A stretch of DNA of 64,000 nt from Phellopilus nigrolimitatus (GCA_021029095.1 JAJOHG010000050.1:1-64000), one strand, 5' to 3'; positions 21,670 to 33,849 are shown, counted from the stretch's first letter. A program made the numbers and translations. Notes: generated from the sequence alone by a model not told the origin.

Positions 21670-24545
21670 TTGTTGTTGGGTTTTGTGTCTTGCTCGCTGT
21701 GGAGGAGCATTTGACCCCGATTTGGGGCGTTTTGGGGGGTCAAATGGGGTCAAAGCCTTTGTATGCAGCTCGTTTCGTTCAATACTTTGCCAGAATGTGG
21801 GTATTAGTATCCCGGAAGGTTTGTATAAGGTGCGGAAGCCATCAGATCATTTTGTGATTTTGTGATCGCCGTTGACCCACGATGTCCAGCTTTTTGGGGG
21901 GTCAATTGGTGCCCACTGGCTCAAAACGATCCGGATTCCTCTGATAATTTGTACATATGCTGTGGACAGTAGTACACATTCTTCCATGAATTTTTTTCAG
22001 TTCCTGGGGATGTAGAAGCATCCATAATGAATTTATTTGAATTTATATTGGTTATCTATCAGGTCAAACAGTGGAATAATATGTAAAACTGTCTATTGCT
22101 ATTTCAGAGCTCTGTGGTGACAGATATAGGTGTTTCTCTATGTTAACAAGGTGTGGGGATGTGTAGTTGTGGTGCAGATGTCGAGCTAGAGGACGATGAA
22201 TGGATTTCTGGTCAAATTGGGAAGTGCTTTCCCAGGCAAAAAATGGCGCGCCATTTTTTCCCCCAGTTTGGCTTGAAATGCCCCGAAGGAATGAGTCCAT
22301 AATTCTGCAGGAAATGACCGTGACAACCTGTAATGTTGTAGGAATGTAGGGTAGCCTGTATTGTATGGTTCTCCTCAGGTAAATTTCAAATTAAGTTGCT
22401 TCCTCGTCGTCGCCGTGCCGTGGTCATGTGGGACTGTTACTTGTCTGGGTACATATCAAGTGAGAATGTTGTCGTTTTTTCACATGGGATATGTCGAGTA
22501 TAATATTATAGAAGTATTGTACATGTATGAGAAGGTGGATGGGTTTTGTGTCTTGTTCAGTGTGTAATGGCATTTGACCCCGATTTTGGGCTGTGTTGGT
22601 GGATTAAATGAGGTCAATGCCTCCGTATGCGGCTCGTTCGACCCGGGAGTTTTCCAGACTGTGGGAATTAGTGTCCTGGAAGGTTTTCATAAGGTACGGA
22701 AGCCATTGGATCATTTGGCAATTGTATGACCTCTGATGACCCACTGTGACCTGGTTTTTTGGGGGTCAAATGGGGTTAACTGGTTCCAATCAAGGCATAT
22801 CCTTTGGAGTTTTTGTACATATGTTCTGTATTGTGATATTCAAGTTTCTTAGAAGTTGCTTTATCCGTTAGTGAAGCAAGAGCATTAATTCAGGCTTTAT
22901 GTCGATTTTCTATCAGGTCAAACGGTGAAATAGATATGTAAAATTGTCTATTGTTGATGCAGAGGTCTGTAGTGACTGGAATAGGTGTGTCTGTATGTTA
23001 TCAAGCTGTGGTGATACATAGTTTGTGTCTTTGTAGTGTAGATGTCGAGCTAGAGGCCGGCGAATATATTTCTGGACATATCGGGAAGTGCTTTCCCAGG
23101 CAAAAAAATGGCGCCCCATTTTTTCCCTCGAGTATTACGTAATCTAAGGCTGTTCTTGGGCCAGTTCATACCAGCCGAGAGTCCCAGGCTTCGCCTGGGA
23201 CTCTCTGGGTTCATGGACTCTCTGGGGATGAACGACTCTCTGGGGTTGCTACTTATAATATTATGGGTAATTTTTGAAAGAGGAAGTGCTGTTTTTTCTC
23301 AAATACACAGGTGGCACCAAAAAGTGTTGAAGCACCATCCAAAAAAGGAAAGCAATTCGCATCTGCCATCCTGGGTGCTTTTCCTCCTTTGTTCCTTCAT
23401 ATATACAGCATGTTTGCTTGCTATATGCATGACACAGCTTTTCCAATGCTCAAGCATTTTTGTGGATGTATTTAGCATGTGTAACTGGATTGTGACAGTG
23501 CGTGTGTCTCGCAGGCGGATGTGAATTACCTTCCCTTTTTGGGAAACATCAACACTTTTTGGTGCCACCTGTAAGATAACAGTTTGAACATTTCAAGGTT
23601 AAATTGATGGATGAAGTTTACTTTGAAGCTGTAGATTATAAAGTGGATCAGTGGTGTGAGAGGCTGTTGAAAGTTCCAATGTTGTAGAATTGCCAGTTTA
23701 GGGAATTATCTGAGCAATAATGGCCGCTTTGAGCCTGTTTTTTATTTTATTTTTGCACTGTTGCCGCTTTGAGACTGTATTCTCGGGAGGGAGGAAAGGA
23801 ATTTGATGGATTTGATGGATGACTAAAATGCGCATTTTAGTACTAAATATGACTAACTCTGACTAACTCTGACTAATTCTGACCAATTCCGATCAATCCT
23901 GACAAAGAATTGATGTGGCTGTGTCTCAAGTGGCCGTTGCCTCTTTATGTTATGATGAGCCTGAGGACGTGGGAAGCCAGAATTTTCTCGATGTTTCTCT
24001 TCGGGTTTGTCTAGAATTGCACTATGGAAAGATTGTAGAAGAAGGTGGATGAACTTTGTGTCTTGCTCGCTGTGTAAGCGCATTTGACCTGTGTTGGGGA
24101 TTAAATGAGGTCAATGCCTTCGTATGCATCTCGTTCCACCCGTACCTTCTCTAGAATGTGGGACTTAGTGCGCAGGAAGGTTTTTTGAAGGTGTAGAAGC
24201 CACCGGGTCTCTTGGTGATCGTATGACCTCTGATGACCTGGTTTTCTCGGGGTCAAATGGGGTCACCAGGCTTAAATAAAGGCATATTCTTCTGATGTTT
24301 CGTATGTACACTCTGAATAATGATAGATATGTTTCTATAAAGCTGCTCTAGTCCTCAATAAAGCAGGATTATTAATTCTGAATTTATATCGGTTATCTAT
24401 CGGGTCAAACAGTGAAATAAATATGTAAAATTGTCTATTGTTGACGCGAAGCTCTGTGGCGTTTTAGGTAAGTATTTATTGGTGTATTCGTGGAGATGTA
24501 TAGTTTGGGACTGTAAATTAGATGACGAGCTAGCGGTAAATGATT
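21670..24545. repeat. Three diverged tandem copies of a non-coding repeat of about 0.5-0.6 kb
   Basis: Copies at about 21670-22260, 22545-23120 and 24050-24545 share ordered anchors: GTGTCTTGCTCGCTGTG, GAGGTCAATGCC(TT/TC)CGTATG, GGGGTCAAATGGGGT, GGTTATCTATC and ATATGTAAAATTGTCTATTG. The first two end in a palindromic GTGCTTTCCCAGGCAAAAA block with GGCGCGCC or GGCGCCCC. No coding capacity is seen. A small TIR element sits between copies two and three. Confidence 0.65.
23308..23571. mobile_element. Tc1/mariner-like MITE, copy 1
   Basis: Ends CAGGTGGCACCAAAAAGTGT and its complement, with TA at the right flank, enclose 264 bases. Inner blocks match the reverse complement of 26716-26995 (GAAAGCAATTCGCATC, GCATATAGCAAGCAAACATG-like, GTGTAACTGGA). 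No coding capacity. Confidence 0.7.
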
Positions 24546-24808
24546 TTTTTTTCACGTGACTGTGATGTTCCTTGACATGGTACTGTACAGTAGCAATCTT
24601 TCATAAGTCAGGGGAGAGCCAAAGCGAGATAACTTTAAGGCATTTGAGTTCGGATAGGAGCGTCTCGATTTTCTGAATGCATTCCAACCCGGAAATGGAC
24701 TCTATCCAACTCAGATGGACTAATGATCTGAATGGATGATCGAGAGCGATGCGAAGATGGCTAAGCTGTTATCTCTTTCCTTGTCCGACGCCCGAGCATA
24801 CGAACGTG

Positions 24809-25204
24809 TTAATATTCGGGAATTTCGACAAAGTCAATAGAAATCGCTGGTCGACAACGCGTTCGGTGATGACGGTTTGTAGACGGTGAAGACCCTCCAA
24901 CGTCCGCTTCTCGCATATCATGAATTCCTGGGGAGACCTTGCCATTTGTGACGCCTCCCTTCCTCCTTCCGCCCGCAGTTTGCCTTCCGTGAATATCCGA
25001 ATAATCGGTGTTGGAACGAATATGCTCCTCTGAAGTGCCAGCTTGGCCGACGGATACAATAGGCGACAAACCAGCATGAAGATTGTTTATAGCCGTCTCT
25101 CGTTCCGCTTTTAGGCGATAATCATCCGCCGTAATCTCCCTAAACTCGCGCACATTATATTTGTCCTCGCTTCGCATGCTGGTATTAAGCAGGATGCTTA
25201 CCAT
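24809..25204 (-). CDS. Unrecognised open frame, 131 codons
   Basis: Start at 25204 gives MVSILLNTSMRSEDKYNVRE and an evenly hydrophilic protein ending DFVEIPEY. A second frame over the same DNA (24769-25077) also looks protein-like (ARSPQEFMICEKRTLEGLHR), so a frameshift between the two is possible. No family is recognised. Confidence 0.25.
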   Translation of the reverse strand: MVSILLNTSMRSEDKYNVREFREITADDYRLKAERETAINNLHAGLSPIVSVGQAGTSEEHIRSNTDYSDIHGRQTAGGRRKGGVTNGKVSPGIHDMREADVGGSSPSTNRHHRTRCRPAISIDFVEIPEY

Positions 25205-25437
25205 CTATGCTGACCGTAATCACACGCATTGAGCTCGAAGTTTGCGAGAAAAATGTCACATAGTAAAGGTGTTTTAAAAACTTCGTTTGCGGCAGATTTG
25301 ATAGGAAACTGTACTGATGTTAATTCCGGCCTTTCCTGGATCCAAGAGATGGGTCGAGCTCGTAATAGAAGGTTCTCATAATGATGAAGAAGAACTAGTC
25401 GAATTGGAGGATCCCGAGATGGGTTTTGTCGGCGCAG

Positions 25438-25580
25438 GGGAAGAGGAAGAGGAAGAGGAAGAGGAAGAGGAAGAAGAAGAAGAAGAAGAAGAAGAAGAAG
25501 AAGAAGAAGAAGAAGAAGAAGAAGAAGAAGAAGAAGAAGAAGAGGAGGATGAGGAGGAGGAGGAGGAGGAGGAGGAGGAG
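25438..25580. repeat. GAA/GAG microsatellite
   Basis: An uninterrupted run of GAA and GAG triplets spans about 140 bases. On the plus strand it codes for poly-Glu inside a 105-codon acidic frame (25317-25634), on the minus strand for poly-Leu. I do not treat either as a gene on this evidence. Confidence 0.9.
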
Positions 25581-25681
25581 ACGGGCGATGAATTCGTGAC
25601 GGATGAAGAAGCAGAGCTGGATCTATGGCTTTGAGAAAAACAAGAATGTATAGGTGCGTTATATCAGATGGCTTGCTGGTA

Positions 25682-26283
25682 CAGTTGAAATTGTAATAAT
25701 GCATAACCTCATAATGCATAAATCTGATAATGCATAGGGTTAGGTCGTCTCCCGAGTTGGGAGGCGGGTAAATCGGCTGCATAACGCATATTGCATAATG
25801 CATAGACTTTTTAGGAAATTTTTGCATAATTTAGGGTAAGAGGCCATATTTTTGGTACTTACTTGAGGCTTGATTGTCGTGTCAAATGTCAAAATTGTGA
25901 TCCTTGTCTATGTATTCTCTCTACAGGATGGAATGGACCTTTGTGCGCAACTCGAATGCCTTTTCCTATCACACGCAGAAGCGAAGGGTAGTTTGGAACT
26001 GTCAAAAATGGTGAGAAAATTCCGCGGCTATCTCTTCTCCATTCATTTTGGAGCTTGGAAAGTCAAAATCATACTTTGAGTTGACTGTGTCATTTCCGAA
26101 CCAAATATCCTGCATTCGGTGTGGTTCAAGGTCTAATTGTAAAATAAATTTAAATAAATTTAAATAATAAAATAATATTAAATTAAATAAGAATTAATAT
26201 TGATTATTCTCGTACTGCATAAATCCCATAATGCATAGCCTTTGGGTGGGAACCGACGTTATGCGTTATGACAATTTCAACTG
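25682..26283. mobile_element. Pogo-like TIR element, ATGCAT-rich, 602 bases
   Basis: Ends CAGTTGAAATTGTAATAATG and the near complement CAGTTGAAATTGTCATAACG are flanked by TA. Subterminal ATGCATAA repeats link it to the elements at 9926, 43228 and 46457. The interior is AT-rich, with one short frame and no transposase. Confidence 0.7.
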
Positions 26284-26534
26284 TATTATTAAACTTCTAC
26301 CCATCTGACTATCTTACGTTTCCTTATATATTGCGGCATACTTTCACACGAGGTCGATGATCCCATTTGTTTCATATCGACGTTTTCCGACGTATTGACG
26401 TCTATTCTTGTCAGATTCAAATCATTTTTTGTTATAAACGAACTACAAGAAGGTTCTTTTATTCAAAGCGAGCAATTTGATAGACAACGAATTCACCGTG
26501 TTATCGCCAGGAGAATTACGAGATATGATGGTGT

Positions 26535-26556
26535 CAAACTGCGCATGCGCAGTTTG
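26535..26556. repeat. Perfect 22-base palindrome with core TGCGCATGCGCA
   Basis: Arms are exactly complementary over 11 bases each side. A related palindromic unit lies at 28199-28260 and both are followed by ATTACATAA. Confidence 0.85.
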
Positions 26557-26715
26557 GCATGGTATTACATAATCTGCTTATGATTGTCTTTTGTCTGTTG
26601 TTATGGCTTCTGTACGTTGACAACAGCAGTTGCTCGCCACATTATGTCGTGCTTTGTAATATAAGATGGGCGTTCTTGTGTCGCCGAGCCGGATATAATT
26701 TGAACCGTTTGAATA

Positions 26716-26995
26716 CAGGTGGCGCCAAAAAGTGTTTGCGCACCCCCAAAAAGGGAAGGTGATTCTCATCTGCCTGCGAGACGCGCGCGTCACGCTGTCG
26801 CTTGGCTGTCGCGTCCAGTTACACACGCTAAATACATCCACAGAAAACACTTGAGTGCCGGAAAAGTTGTGTTATGCATATAGCAAGAAAACATGTTGTA
26901 GATACGAAGGAACTAAGGAGAAAGAGTGCTCAGGATGGCGGATGCGAATCACTTTCCTTTTTTGGGGGTGCGCAAACACTTTTTGGCGCCACCTG
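26716..26995. mobile_element. Tc1/mariner-like MITE, copy 2, opposite orientation
   Basis: Ends CAGGTGGCGCCAAAAAGTGT and its exact complement enclose 280 bases flanked by TA on both sides. Inverted arms extend about 60 bases. It matches the reverse complement of 23308-23571. Confidence 0.8.
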
Positions 26996-26997
26996 TA

Positions 26998-28540
26998 GAA
27001 AGTGCGCCGATACTGTCACAAAAGCGGCAACGACCCACGTACAGCAACGACTCACCTTGTGCACAGACCAATCAAAACAGCACCGTTTCTCAAATAAATT
27101 TGCACATACTCTGATATACCTAATGGCATGCCGCACGTAAAATTTTAAGCTGATTGGTCTGGTGTATGCTCTACAAATGCTAAAATATATTCGAATTTTG
27201 GTACTTCTTCTCAAATTGGAAACTGCATCTGAGGATAGGCCAGAAGGACTTGTCTCGGACTCAGCAAAGAGTTCATATTTCTCTCTGAAAATTTGCATGG
27301 GATATTTAAGCATGCTATTCTTCTCTAGGGTAAAACTTGGTAGCCTATAGGTATCTCTGGAGCTCCTGGTCGTGCTATCATTGAAGCTCAATTGAGGATT
27401 TCTTCTAATTTCACAGAGCATTGAGTTGCAAGCACCGAGCATGATCAAGTACGAAGTACATCTTTAAACTTCACATACTAACTAATTATATACTACATAT
27501 CCTTTGTGAATTTTCTTGTATTTTAAATCGGCATCAACAGCTCAACAACCTGCATATATGCAACTAATGATGGCTGTTTCAACCTTTCTAAACCAGTTTT
27601 ATTAGGAGGCATTGGCAAATCATATTTCGATAAAAAATCAAATTCTCATTTCAAAACAATTCAATATTTGCTATGCAAATTTATAAAGCTGTAGAGATAC
27701 GCGTTGCTGAGATATGATACCAACTCTCTTTGATACCCTCGTGAGCAAGGTAAAAAGACAGCTCTGACAAATAAGGACAAACAGAGCTGTCTAAGTCTCG
27801 ATAAATATTGTTTGTTTTATCACTTTCGGTCTCAATTTTCAAAAACAATTTGTGGATATAAAATGCCTGTATGTTAGACCTAATATCTGTCTAATAAAAA
27901 ATCTGAGGGCTGTAGTAGTTTTGTGTCAAAAACCTTCAACGAGGCCGGGGCAATGTGGGTCGTTGCCGGTTATTTATCGGTTTCTGACTCGTCACAGAAC
28001 TATATTTCTCTCGCACGAAATGTATTCCGTAAAATCATAAAAACCATATATTCAGAGAGCCAAGACAATTCTCTTTGCAATGGTACAACAATGAAGAATT
28101 TCTGTCAAATATCCGTTGAGATACGAAGCTGGAAACACAGGATGAGTCGTTGCCGCATTTTTGACAGTAAGTTCTGGCGCGCCAGAAATTTGCCCGAGTG
28201 TTACGTAATTTGGGGCCATTCTGCGCATGCGCAGTTTGGCCCCGTCCATATTACATAACAGTGCTACACGTGATATTTCCTGATTTGTTATGTATGTTGG
28301 TCTCCTCCCTGTCTCTTCTCTCCTCCAACCACTTATATTTTCTTTTCGTTGCCAAGCCGCGTACTCTGAATTTGCGAGTCTTTGGTACAGGTCTGTCCCC
28401 GATCTAAATGACTTGTTCAGATTGCTTCCGGGTGTACACACCTGCTTTTTTTCTCTCCCTCTTCTTATCTACAATACCTATAACCACCGTGCACTGAAAG
28501 TGAATGCTCTGTGAAGGTACATTGGTGCGACCCATCATCT
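26998..28540. other. AT-rich DNA with short repeats, no gene seen
   Basis: Frames are short and without family features. The only structured item is the 62-base palindromic unit at 28199-28260 (ends TGTTACGTAAT and ATTACATAACA, core CTGCGCATGCGCAG). Confidence 0.45.
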
Positions 28541-28549
28541 TGCTATTCT

Positions 28550-29900
28550 CTATTGCTATCTGGAAACGACGTGTGCGACACAATGACACGCCGCTATCAC
28601 CGCCATCACCCATCGTCCGGCGCGGCAAAGCCTGGATCGTTCTGTGAATAGGTTGTACCACTTTCGTTGCAGCTTCTCACGAATCTCATCATGTACGCCA
28701 GGTGTCTTACAAGCTACGTCTGAGCTTCCATCAGACGACAGCGACGGGTAGTGCGGGTACGCCGTTGACATTAGCTACGGCTGTTGGAGCGAAGGCGCAT
28801 GGAATAGGACTGTTCGACGGCAAGTGCGCACTTGGTCGCGTCTGCGTCGGCGGATCTCAAGAAGGGCGGCTCCCTCAAGGCGCTGACCGGGCACGGCAAG
28901 GAGATTGAAAAATGTCATCGCGATCTCCTCTGGACTAAACCGCCATCGCTTACCTCTCCGTCGAGCATGGCATCGCCGCAAATGTCCATTGCGTTCTCGC
29001 TAGTCAGGCGCTTCACGTTTCACTCGAGCCCAACGGAGATTAGTCTGCCGACCTCGTCGCCTTTCTCGTCGCCATAAATTCATTATCGGGTAGGCGTAGT
29101 GTGTGTCCGAAGGACGAGAGCCGCAGTGGGATACGACGGTGTGCTACTGTACGTCTTCCTTATATCATTCCTTATATGTCTATTCACAAATGCTCTGTCC
29201 TATTCTACTGCTCTGTGGTAAATTGGGAACGGTCTCGCGAGAGTCCGCCAAACGCCGACGTTGCGGGGCGGGAAGGCGATATATTGCGGGAATGGATGTC
29301 AGTCGCGTGCATTGAGCAAGAGTTATAGGTTCTGGTGCAGTGCTCGTGAGGGTGGCGACATACTCCGGGGTGAGTCTCCATCGGACAAAGACAGAATGCT
29401 GAAGGCGACGGCGCCAGTGCGGGATAAGTTGTGGCCAGTGTCGGTATCAGCGGACGCGGCCCATGATGGTGCACGGTGTCGACATTCGTGTGTGACATGG
29501 TAGGTGCCGTTTGGCGTGGGGATACAGAGCCCCAGCGAAATGCCTTTGCAGCTGCTGCCAACCAGTTACACGCTTTTCGGAAGCTCGGAGTAAATCTACA
29601 ACGGCAAGTTAACGTTCAGTTAATCTCCATTGGAATCTCAGTGACTCGTTTCGCTTTCGAACGCAGACTGTTTCGGAGCTCGCAAGGTCGCGAGAAGCAC
29701 GCGGACACGGTCATGCTCGCGTCGTGGGTTTACGCATCGCCAACCGAACACGCGATCGCACCGGTAAACCACCCTCGTAACCTCTCATTCTTTGACTTTA
29801 TACACCTTCTGCGATCACCTTTACCTTTCCTCCCTGCTCATTCCTGTGTTGCGTCTATTCACTGTCATTTTGGGGGTTTTGGCGAGTACATATGACAGTG
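28550..29900. other. Coding-like composition, unidentified
   Basis: GC content rises and several frames look protein-like, for example DLKKGGSLKALTGHGKEIEK (about 28850-28910, plus) and IAYLSVEHGIAANVHCVLAS just behind it, plus a 139-codon frame at 29476-29895. The pieces do not join in one frame and I recognise no family. Probably another decayed gene. Confidence 0.3.
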
Positions 29901-29922
29901 ATTGTAATTATATATCAGCCTT

Positions 29923-30553
29923 TTAGCGGCTTAATTTTTCACCAAGTACGAGTAGGACGAATGCGATGATCGCCATGCGGGACAAAAGGTCAGTTATCAT
30001 CAGCACTGTTGCCGCCCATTTGCCCTCGGCTTCCTCTTCTTCTTCTTCCTCATCTTCGCTTTCCCGGTCATCGCCCTCATCCTCCCAGTCGCCCACGGCT
30101 TCCTCTTCTTCCTCTTCCTCGTCTTCGTTTTCCCATTCATCGTCCTCATCCTCCCAGTCGTCGTGAGGTGAGACGCGTCCTGTCTCGAGTAAAATCCGAG
30201 ACCAATTTTGTCTGAAAATATGATCTGTTTCGTTAAGTGGGCTTATTTCAATTTGTGATAACTCACTGCATTTTTCGGCATCTTAGTCGGTGTTGTAGCC
30301 ACGTTCTTAGGTTTACATGTATGTCTTTGCCCGAATAGATCTTCAGTTTCTTGCCGCATGGTACGCATCTAACCTTAATGTTGCTTATGAAGGCCGTGTC
30401 TTCGTCGTTCCGTAGACTGGCCAGTTTGGTGGCATTAGGAAAGGATTTTTTTCCGGTTGAAAAGACGTCGAGCGCAGACTTGTAAGTCTTAGAGGTTTCG
30501 ACGTCGTATATTCTGGAAATGTTGCCGCTGCCGTCACTATGATAGTGTCTCAT
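29923..30553 (-). CDS. Hypothetical protein with Cys/His motif, acidic repeats and hydrophobic tail (191 aa)
   Basis: Exon 1 (30267-30553) and exon 2 (29923-30211) join through a 55-base intron (GTGAGT..CAG) in phase 2 into one frame of 191 codons. The N-terminal half has RCVPCGKKLKIYSG and then LQHRLRCRK, a C-x2-C ... H-x3-C arrangement that could bind zinc. The second half has two tandem acidic units of about 22 residues (DDWEDEDDEWENEDEEEEEE and DWEDEGDDRESEDEEEEEEE). The last 30 residues are hydrophobic (MAIIAFVLLVLGEKLSR), like a tail anchor. I do not recognise the family. The frame and splice sites are intact, so I regard it as a likely live gene. Confidence 0.65.
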
Positions 30554-30599
30554 TCATACTATGAGTTGGCCGGTGATCGCAATCCAAGAACGATTATAC

Positions 30600-33500
30600 G
30601 TACAGAGTTTGAATTGCGCCATTTTTATTTTTGAGAATCCCCAACTTGCAGCTGTAAAATGATCGGTATACTGTCATTAAGGCGTGGCTTTAATAGCGTG
30701 TATGATTTACTTCACTGAGAGAATGTGTGGCATCGCGGCAGGATCGGTGTGCCCGTACGTGCGTGAGGGCGACATGGGGTGTCTGTCTGTCGGATGATTG
30801 ATCGTTAAGTATGTATTTTGAGGGCTGAAACGTGCCTATGCGTCTATGACGTTCTGCGCTTCTCTTGGTCGCAGATAGACTGGAATGAGGTACAAATAAA
30901 GAACAGATTTCTTAATAGTGAATGTATTGGGAGTACGACGCCGTGAATGTATGCCGGATCCCCGTCTAGTGACTTCTGGGTTAGCATTGTATTACTCCAA
31001 TCGTCCGGATCCTCTTCTCCGTTGAATGAGATTCACACGGATGTATTAGATTGTAGATGAGTGCCTAGTCCTACATGATGTCATTCAGATCGGGCGCGTT
31101 CCAGATCTACCCCAAACGAGGCATGGCTTGAATTGTGGGTTTGCGTCTGGATATGTTTGTGTTCCGCCCGCCTCCGCGAGCTCGCGTCTAGATATTTTGG
31201 GTCCCGCCCGCCTCCGCGAGCTTATTTCAACGAAATCTATTGCATGTATCTCCGTCTTACAATGCTTACGATCTCCTCGCTCCCTCGGATGTATGACGCT
31301 TCGTGTCCTAATTGTTTGACTTAGAATTGTACGGTCCTTTTCTACGCATCGGTAAAGCTGTCGTTATCATTCGCCATTGATCAGGTAGAAGCTTATAACT
31401 TAAAGTCTTCTTGATTCCTTCCGTTTTTCTTTTTTGCCTTTCTCTGAACCTTGTTTACCCTTACCTACTTCTTCCTTTGCGGCTCTTGATCTCGACCATG
31501 TGGATACGTACTTGAAATGCCTTCTGACTAAGCCTAACCCCAGTCATGATATTCGAGTCTTCTTTTTCCAGTACCTGACCAAGTTCCACGCGCTTTCTCG
31601 CGTGTCTGCGAGCTGTCTAGGTCGGCGCATTCTGTAAGACCGCATGAATATTACTGAATCTAAATACATTGCGGTGATCTTTTCGACGTCCGTATGGTCT
31701 CCGTGTGACGTCTCCGCAGTTCGGGGCTTATGCGAGGATGGGCTGACGGATTTTGACGTGGCCTGCTGCAAGTGAGGAATACAAGATTCGAAGCCTACTT
31801 TCCGTTTCCGAAAGTTTGTGGCTTATAGTGGATAAGATGCCTCTTTTAAATGCACAGATATTCTGCCTGTTGCTCGAGTTATTTCTTGTGCGGTCTATAT
31901 CTCATTCTCTGAAGTTTATGTTTTATTTTATTTTATTTATTTTTGCCTAGGCTCTATGTAATTGTTTTGGGGCATATGGTTCTTCTTGTGTTCCGGTTCA
32001 AAGGCCATGCGAGTACGGCTTCGAAATCGTGAGTTTCAGTTCTTCTTTTTCTTTTTCTTTTTCTTCTTCTCTCCTGACTCTTCCTAGTAAACTTCCTGTC
32101 ATGTCTAACCAATAAATTTTCTGCTTTTCCGCGACTCCCAACTTAGCGTAACGTGAGATGTTCCGAATAGGACATTTTTCGCGTTATATGAATCTTTGAC
32201 GGCTTCTTAACCTCCAAATTGCTCGTTTGTCGTTGACTCGGATAACGTTTGACGGTGATGCGACGTCGTCAGGTACATCCATGCAGCTCCTCGGATTTCC
32301 GGCTTCGTGTGCTCGACTTTCCTTCTTATCGATGCTCGTACTTTTCTTGGTTCTTTTTGCAAATCCTTTGCGTGATTGTGGCGTTCGCGATCTTCTTTTC
32401 ACAGTGACGAGGTAGCCCTGAGCATTCCTGCATTCTTTCTCAATGCCGTCTGCTCTTATTTCTATTATTTGATTATTTAGATTCGGAGGGGGGTATATAA
32501 GCACTGAATCCTGCTCGTAGTGTTTATCTTCTTCCGTCCACCGCATTTCTTCCTCCACGTCGTACGATTGGTCTGTTCGCTCTGCTCGCTCTCAATCTGC
32601 TGTAAGCCATTGGTTCAGTTCTCCCGATTCCACCACGTTCATCATGCGCTGTCTCTAGCCTGTCTGATCGTCCCTCCGATTCGTCGGCAGTCTCTTTGCT
32701 TTTTATCAAGGTACGTGCATTCTAGATACTCTTTTGGCTTGCGCACGGTTTGCTGAGCGGCGTTGCTGACGTCTGGGGGTTTAGTTTGCAGCCTTTCGTG
32801 GCGCGACCCTTTTCCTGTTCCCGTATTCACTTTTGCCCTTCGAAACCGGTACGCTGTTTCCTGTTTTCTTCATGATTTTTTGTGTAACGTTGACATGCAT
32901 TCTGTACTGCCTGGCCTGTTCGAATTACTTCATTCCATCCTTTTTCCGCACGTCCAGCTCAATATAAAGGTCCTTAACTTTTCTGTCGCTCCCTTGTAAC
33001 CCCTTTCCCTTCTACTCGAAATTTCTGTCCGTCCGGGTCTGTTGTACGGCGAGTGTCTATCTCGACTGAACGTATTTGAAAGGAAGAGACTCTGACGCTT
33101 TCAATTTGGTCCCTTAGGTTTTATAAGGACAGTACGTTCTTTTCTGTAGGGTACTTTCTACCGAGGGCCCTTCTGTTCCACCATTTCCCTGTTACTCTCG
33201 CCTCCCCCCCTCTCCCCCTTTTCTTGCTAGTCTTCTCGTCTCATAGACAAGAGCTAGTCGCAGTACGTGGAACCGACGTTGATCGCATCGATCGGCTGTA
33301 TCTGGCAACTCTTACTGTCAACAATCTATTCTGTTGGCGCCCTTCGCTTATCTCTAGAACTCGCTCGTCTCGATTTTTGTCTCATTGTAGTTATTCTCGT
33401 ACCCTTTTATTTTTGACAAGTACCCGACTTCGTATGTATCTCGCCTACTGCGTTTAATTGAAATTGATGTCGTTTATAGGATTTCGCGTTATTTTCTTTT
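30600..33500. other. Pyrimidine-rich non-coding stretch
   Basis: No conserved coding block. T- and C-rich tracts are frequent and the only promoter-like site is TATATAAG near 32494. It may be the long 5' region of the zinc-finger frame at 33506 or the remains of a transposon. A minus-strand frame at 32184-32558 is open for 124 codons but has no recognised features. Confidence 0.4.
32490..32505 (+). promoter_or_regulatory. TATA-box-like site
   Basis: GGGGGTATATAAGCACTG is a good TATA context in a long non-coding stretch. No annotated start lies within 1 kb downstream apart from the truncated C2H2 frame at 33506, so its role is unclear. Confidence 0.3.
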
Positions 33501-33505
33501 GACGA

Positions 33506-33661
33506 TGTCTACAGTCTGTTCAACCTGCGGAAAGGTCTTTGAAACCAAACCGAAGTGTAAAACTCATAAACGAATGGTGCATCAGAAAGCTGTTCAATTA
33601 TATATGGTTTTTTACCGGGGGGTCCTGGTTAGGGCAAGGCCTCTGGAGTTCAGTTAACTAA
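33506..33661 (+). CDS. Truncated C2H2 zinc-finger N-terminus
   Basis: ATG 33506 starts a frame with CSTCGKVFETKPKCKTHKR followed by MVH, a full C-x2-C-x12-H-x4-H finger. From about 33598 the DNA is the repeat that also occurs at 35004, so the true protein ends there and the last 20 codons are foreign. Single N-terminal fingers like this occur in some basidiomycete DNA transposon proteins, which I offer only as a possibility. Confidence 0.45.
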   Translation, partial: CLQSVQPAERSLKPNRSVKLINEWCIRKLFNYIWFFTGGSWLGQGLWSSVN

Positions 33662-33735
33662 AAGGGAAATATTCCCAGGGAAATATATAGACTGTTACAG
33701 TGACAAAAGCGGCTTTTTGTAACACATATGTGACT
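33598..33735 (+). repeat. Direct repeat, left copy (with 35004-35140)
   Basis: TTATATATGGTTTTTTACCG and about 130 following bases recur at 35004-35140 in the same orientation with few changes. The pair encloses the H+-ATPase and SEC24 fragments. Confidence 0.85.
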
Positions 33736-33849
33736 TTATTGGGAGCTAAGCTCCCTCTTACCGGGGTAGGGGCTCCCAAAAAGCTATCACGTGACGTTTG
33801 CGGAGTGGCTGTGTGCCCCCCGTGAGAATTGGCCCATTATGCAGGCTGT

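Noticed and set aside
25198..25827. Poly-Leu frame as a membrane or signal protein
   Set aside because: The Leu run is the reverse reading of a GAA/GAG microsatellite; flanks show no conserved features.
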